Below, one piece after another: positions 52,219 to 53,255 of a DNA stretch of 53,255 nt (position 1 is the stretch's first letter; the number at the start of each line of letters is the position of its first letter). This DNA comes from Prochlorococcus sp. AG-402-I20. GTDB taxonomy: Bacteria; Cyanobacteriota; Cyanobacteriia; PCC-6307; Cyanobiaceae. A program made the translations under genes and the position numbers. Where the stretch lies: the NCBI GenBank assembly GCA_003216975.1, contig QCHY01000010.1:1-53255 (forward strand), written 5' to 3'. The notes under the pieces were generated by a model. The model had not been told where the DNA came from, ran no database searches, and saw nothing but the letters and a program-made list of their open reading frames with translations.

Positions 52219-53091
52219 TTAATTTTCGGCACAAAGAGGGAAGCCAAGGTGCTCTCTTTCCTCTAACCAAGCTTCAGCAACTTTACGAGCTAAAGATCTA
52301 ATTCTTGCAATAATCTTAGTTCTCTCAGTAACAGAAATAACCCCTCTTGCTTCTAATAAATTAAATGTATGACTGCATTTTAAAACGTAATCAAGGCACG
52401 GTGCTGGTAGTTTTTTAGCGATTAATTGATGAGCTTCTTCCTCATAAATTTCAAAAAGTTTCCTTAAATTTTCCGAGTTAGATTCTTCAAAATTGTACTT
52501 ACATTGACCTTTTTCAAAAGGAAGCCAGATATCACCATATTTAGTCTTTTTATTCCAAGAAAGGTCCCAAATACTTTCAACATTTTGTAGATACATTGCC
52601 AATCGCTCCAAGCCATAAGTGATCTCAATTGAAACAGGCTTGCAATCAAGACCTCCACATTGCTGAAAATAAGTAAATTGGGTGACTTCCATCCCATCAA
52701 GCCAAACTTCCCAACCCACTCCCCATGCGCCTAAAGTTGGAGATTCCCAATTATCTTCAACGAATCTAATATCGTGGTCCTTAGCTGAAATCCCCATGGC
52801 TTCAAGGGAAGATAAATAGATCTCTTGTATACCGTCTAAAGAGGGCTTGATAAGAACTTGATATTGAAAATAATGCTGTGCTCTATTTGGATTGTCTCCA
52901 TACCTACCATCAGTAGGTCGTCGACAGGGCTCTGGGTAAGCGACAGCCCAAGGCTCAGGTCCTATCGCTCTTAAAAAAGAATGAGGGCTCATCGTCCCTG
53001 CACCCTTTTCTAAATCATATGGCTGAAGAAGCAAACAACCTTTCTCACTCCAGAAATTATTGAGGCTAGAAATTATGTCCTGAAAGTACAT
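52219..53091 (-). CDS. glyQ: Glycyl-tRNA synthetase alpha subunit
   Basis: It is the 290-residue alpha chain of the tetrameric bacterial GlyRS. Typical segments: [20 protein letters not shown] at the start, [20 protein letters not shown] near 25, [20 protein letters not shown] (~52), [20 protein letters not shown] (~125) and [15 protein letters not shown] (~160). It charges tRNA-Gly together with GlyS, which is not in this window. The remaining 164 bases to the right edge show no gene. Confidence 0.98.
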   Translation of the reverse strand: MYFQDIISSLNNFWSEKGCLLLQPYDLEKGAGTMSPHSFLRAIGPEPWAVAYPEPCRRPTDGRYGDNPNRAQHYFQYQVLIKPSLDGIQEIYLSSLEAMGISAKDHDIRFVEDNWESPTLGAWGVGWEVWLDGMEVTQFTYFQQCGGLDCKPVSIEITYGLERLAMYLQNVESIWDLSWNKKTKYGDIWLPFEKGQCKYNFEESNSENLRKLFEIYEEEAHQLIAKKLPAPCLDYVLKCSHTFNLLEARGVISVTERTKIIARIRSLARKVAEAWLEEREHLGFPLCAEN

Positions 53092-53255
53092 TAGTGTTGA
53101 TATAACTGGAGCTAGAGGTAATCAGCTTAGCTTGGCAAGGCTTACAACAAAGAAGTAACTCCAATACCCCTCGTTTTCAAAAAGCCCAACTGAGAAAATC
53201 AGTTAGATTCTAAATCAACTATCGAGTATTTAAAGCTGAGTATTTAGATGAGGAC

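Overview
The window looks like a chromosome segment of Prochlorococcus: an AT-rich, gene-dense marine picocyanobacterium. The evidence is the overlapping psbD-psbC pair, ycf4, petM, ycf39, an NTRC-type thioredoxin reductase, split pntA, a porin of the picocyanobacterial type, futA/piuC iron genes and several very short picocyanobacterial genes. I do not name a strain; a low-light ecotype is only a guess.

Layout. Positions 1-21.3 kb are accessory (genomic-island-like). They hold TPR proteins fused to a sulfotransferase and to a 2OG-Fe(II) oxygenase, a methyltransferase, small secreted or membrane proteins, an RTX/DUF4214 protein, a ribbon-helix-helix protein, a three-gene ATPase/phosphoesterase operon behind a Fur/Zur-like box, two related membrane proteins, an ATP-grasp/alpha-E/transglutaminase operon and a pentapeptide-repeat protein. 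Positions 21.3-53.2 kb are core: ychF, an efflux adaptor, polA, cysS, an NSS symporter, dxr, a YheT-like hydrolase, pntB/A2/A1, trxB(NTRC), an IF-1-like gene, ycf39, petM, ilvH, a cyclophilin, ycf4, psbDC, maf, cobQ, a ferredoxin, tRNA-Ser(CGA), futA, piuC, a porin and glyQ.

Main discovery. The accessory half is punctuated by seven same-orientation copies of a sequence at about 4.0, 7.1, 9.2, 10.1, 12.8, 15.2 and 18.95 kb, plus a partial remnant at 2.8 kb. Their conserved centre is the last codons and stop of ychF, whose intact gene begins at the right end of the array. In every copy the reverse strand can still be read as E-F-(L/S)-F-N-V-stop, and almost all differences fall at third codon positions. 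In most copies the centre is bordered by inverted arms and by several GTTAGA(A)C direct repeats. This is the layout expected for recombinase attachment sites. I read the region as a tandem array of integrated cassettes of about 0.9-3.7 kb, each delivering one function, that accreted at the 3' end of ychF. No recombinase is encoded in the window, so the enzyme would have to act in trans.

How the genes work together. Cassette cargo looks environmental: metal limitation (Fur/Zur-boxed operon), cell surface or secretion (RTX/DUF4214, membrane paralogues, small secreted protein) and peptide modification (ATP-grasp/alpha-E/transglutaminase). The core half supplies photosystem II and cytochrome b6f parts, photosystem I assembly, redox balance (PntAB, NTRC, ferredoxin), isoprenoid, cobalamin and branched-chain amino acid synthesis, tRNA charging, and an iron-uptake cluster (futA divergent from piuC) next to a porin.
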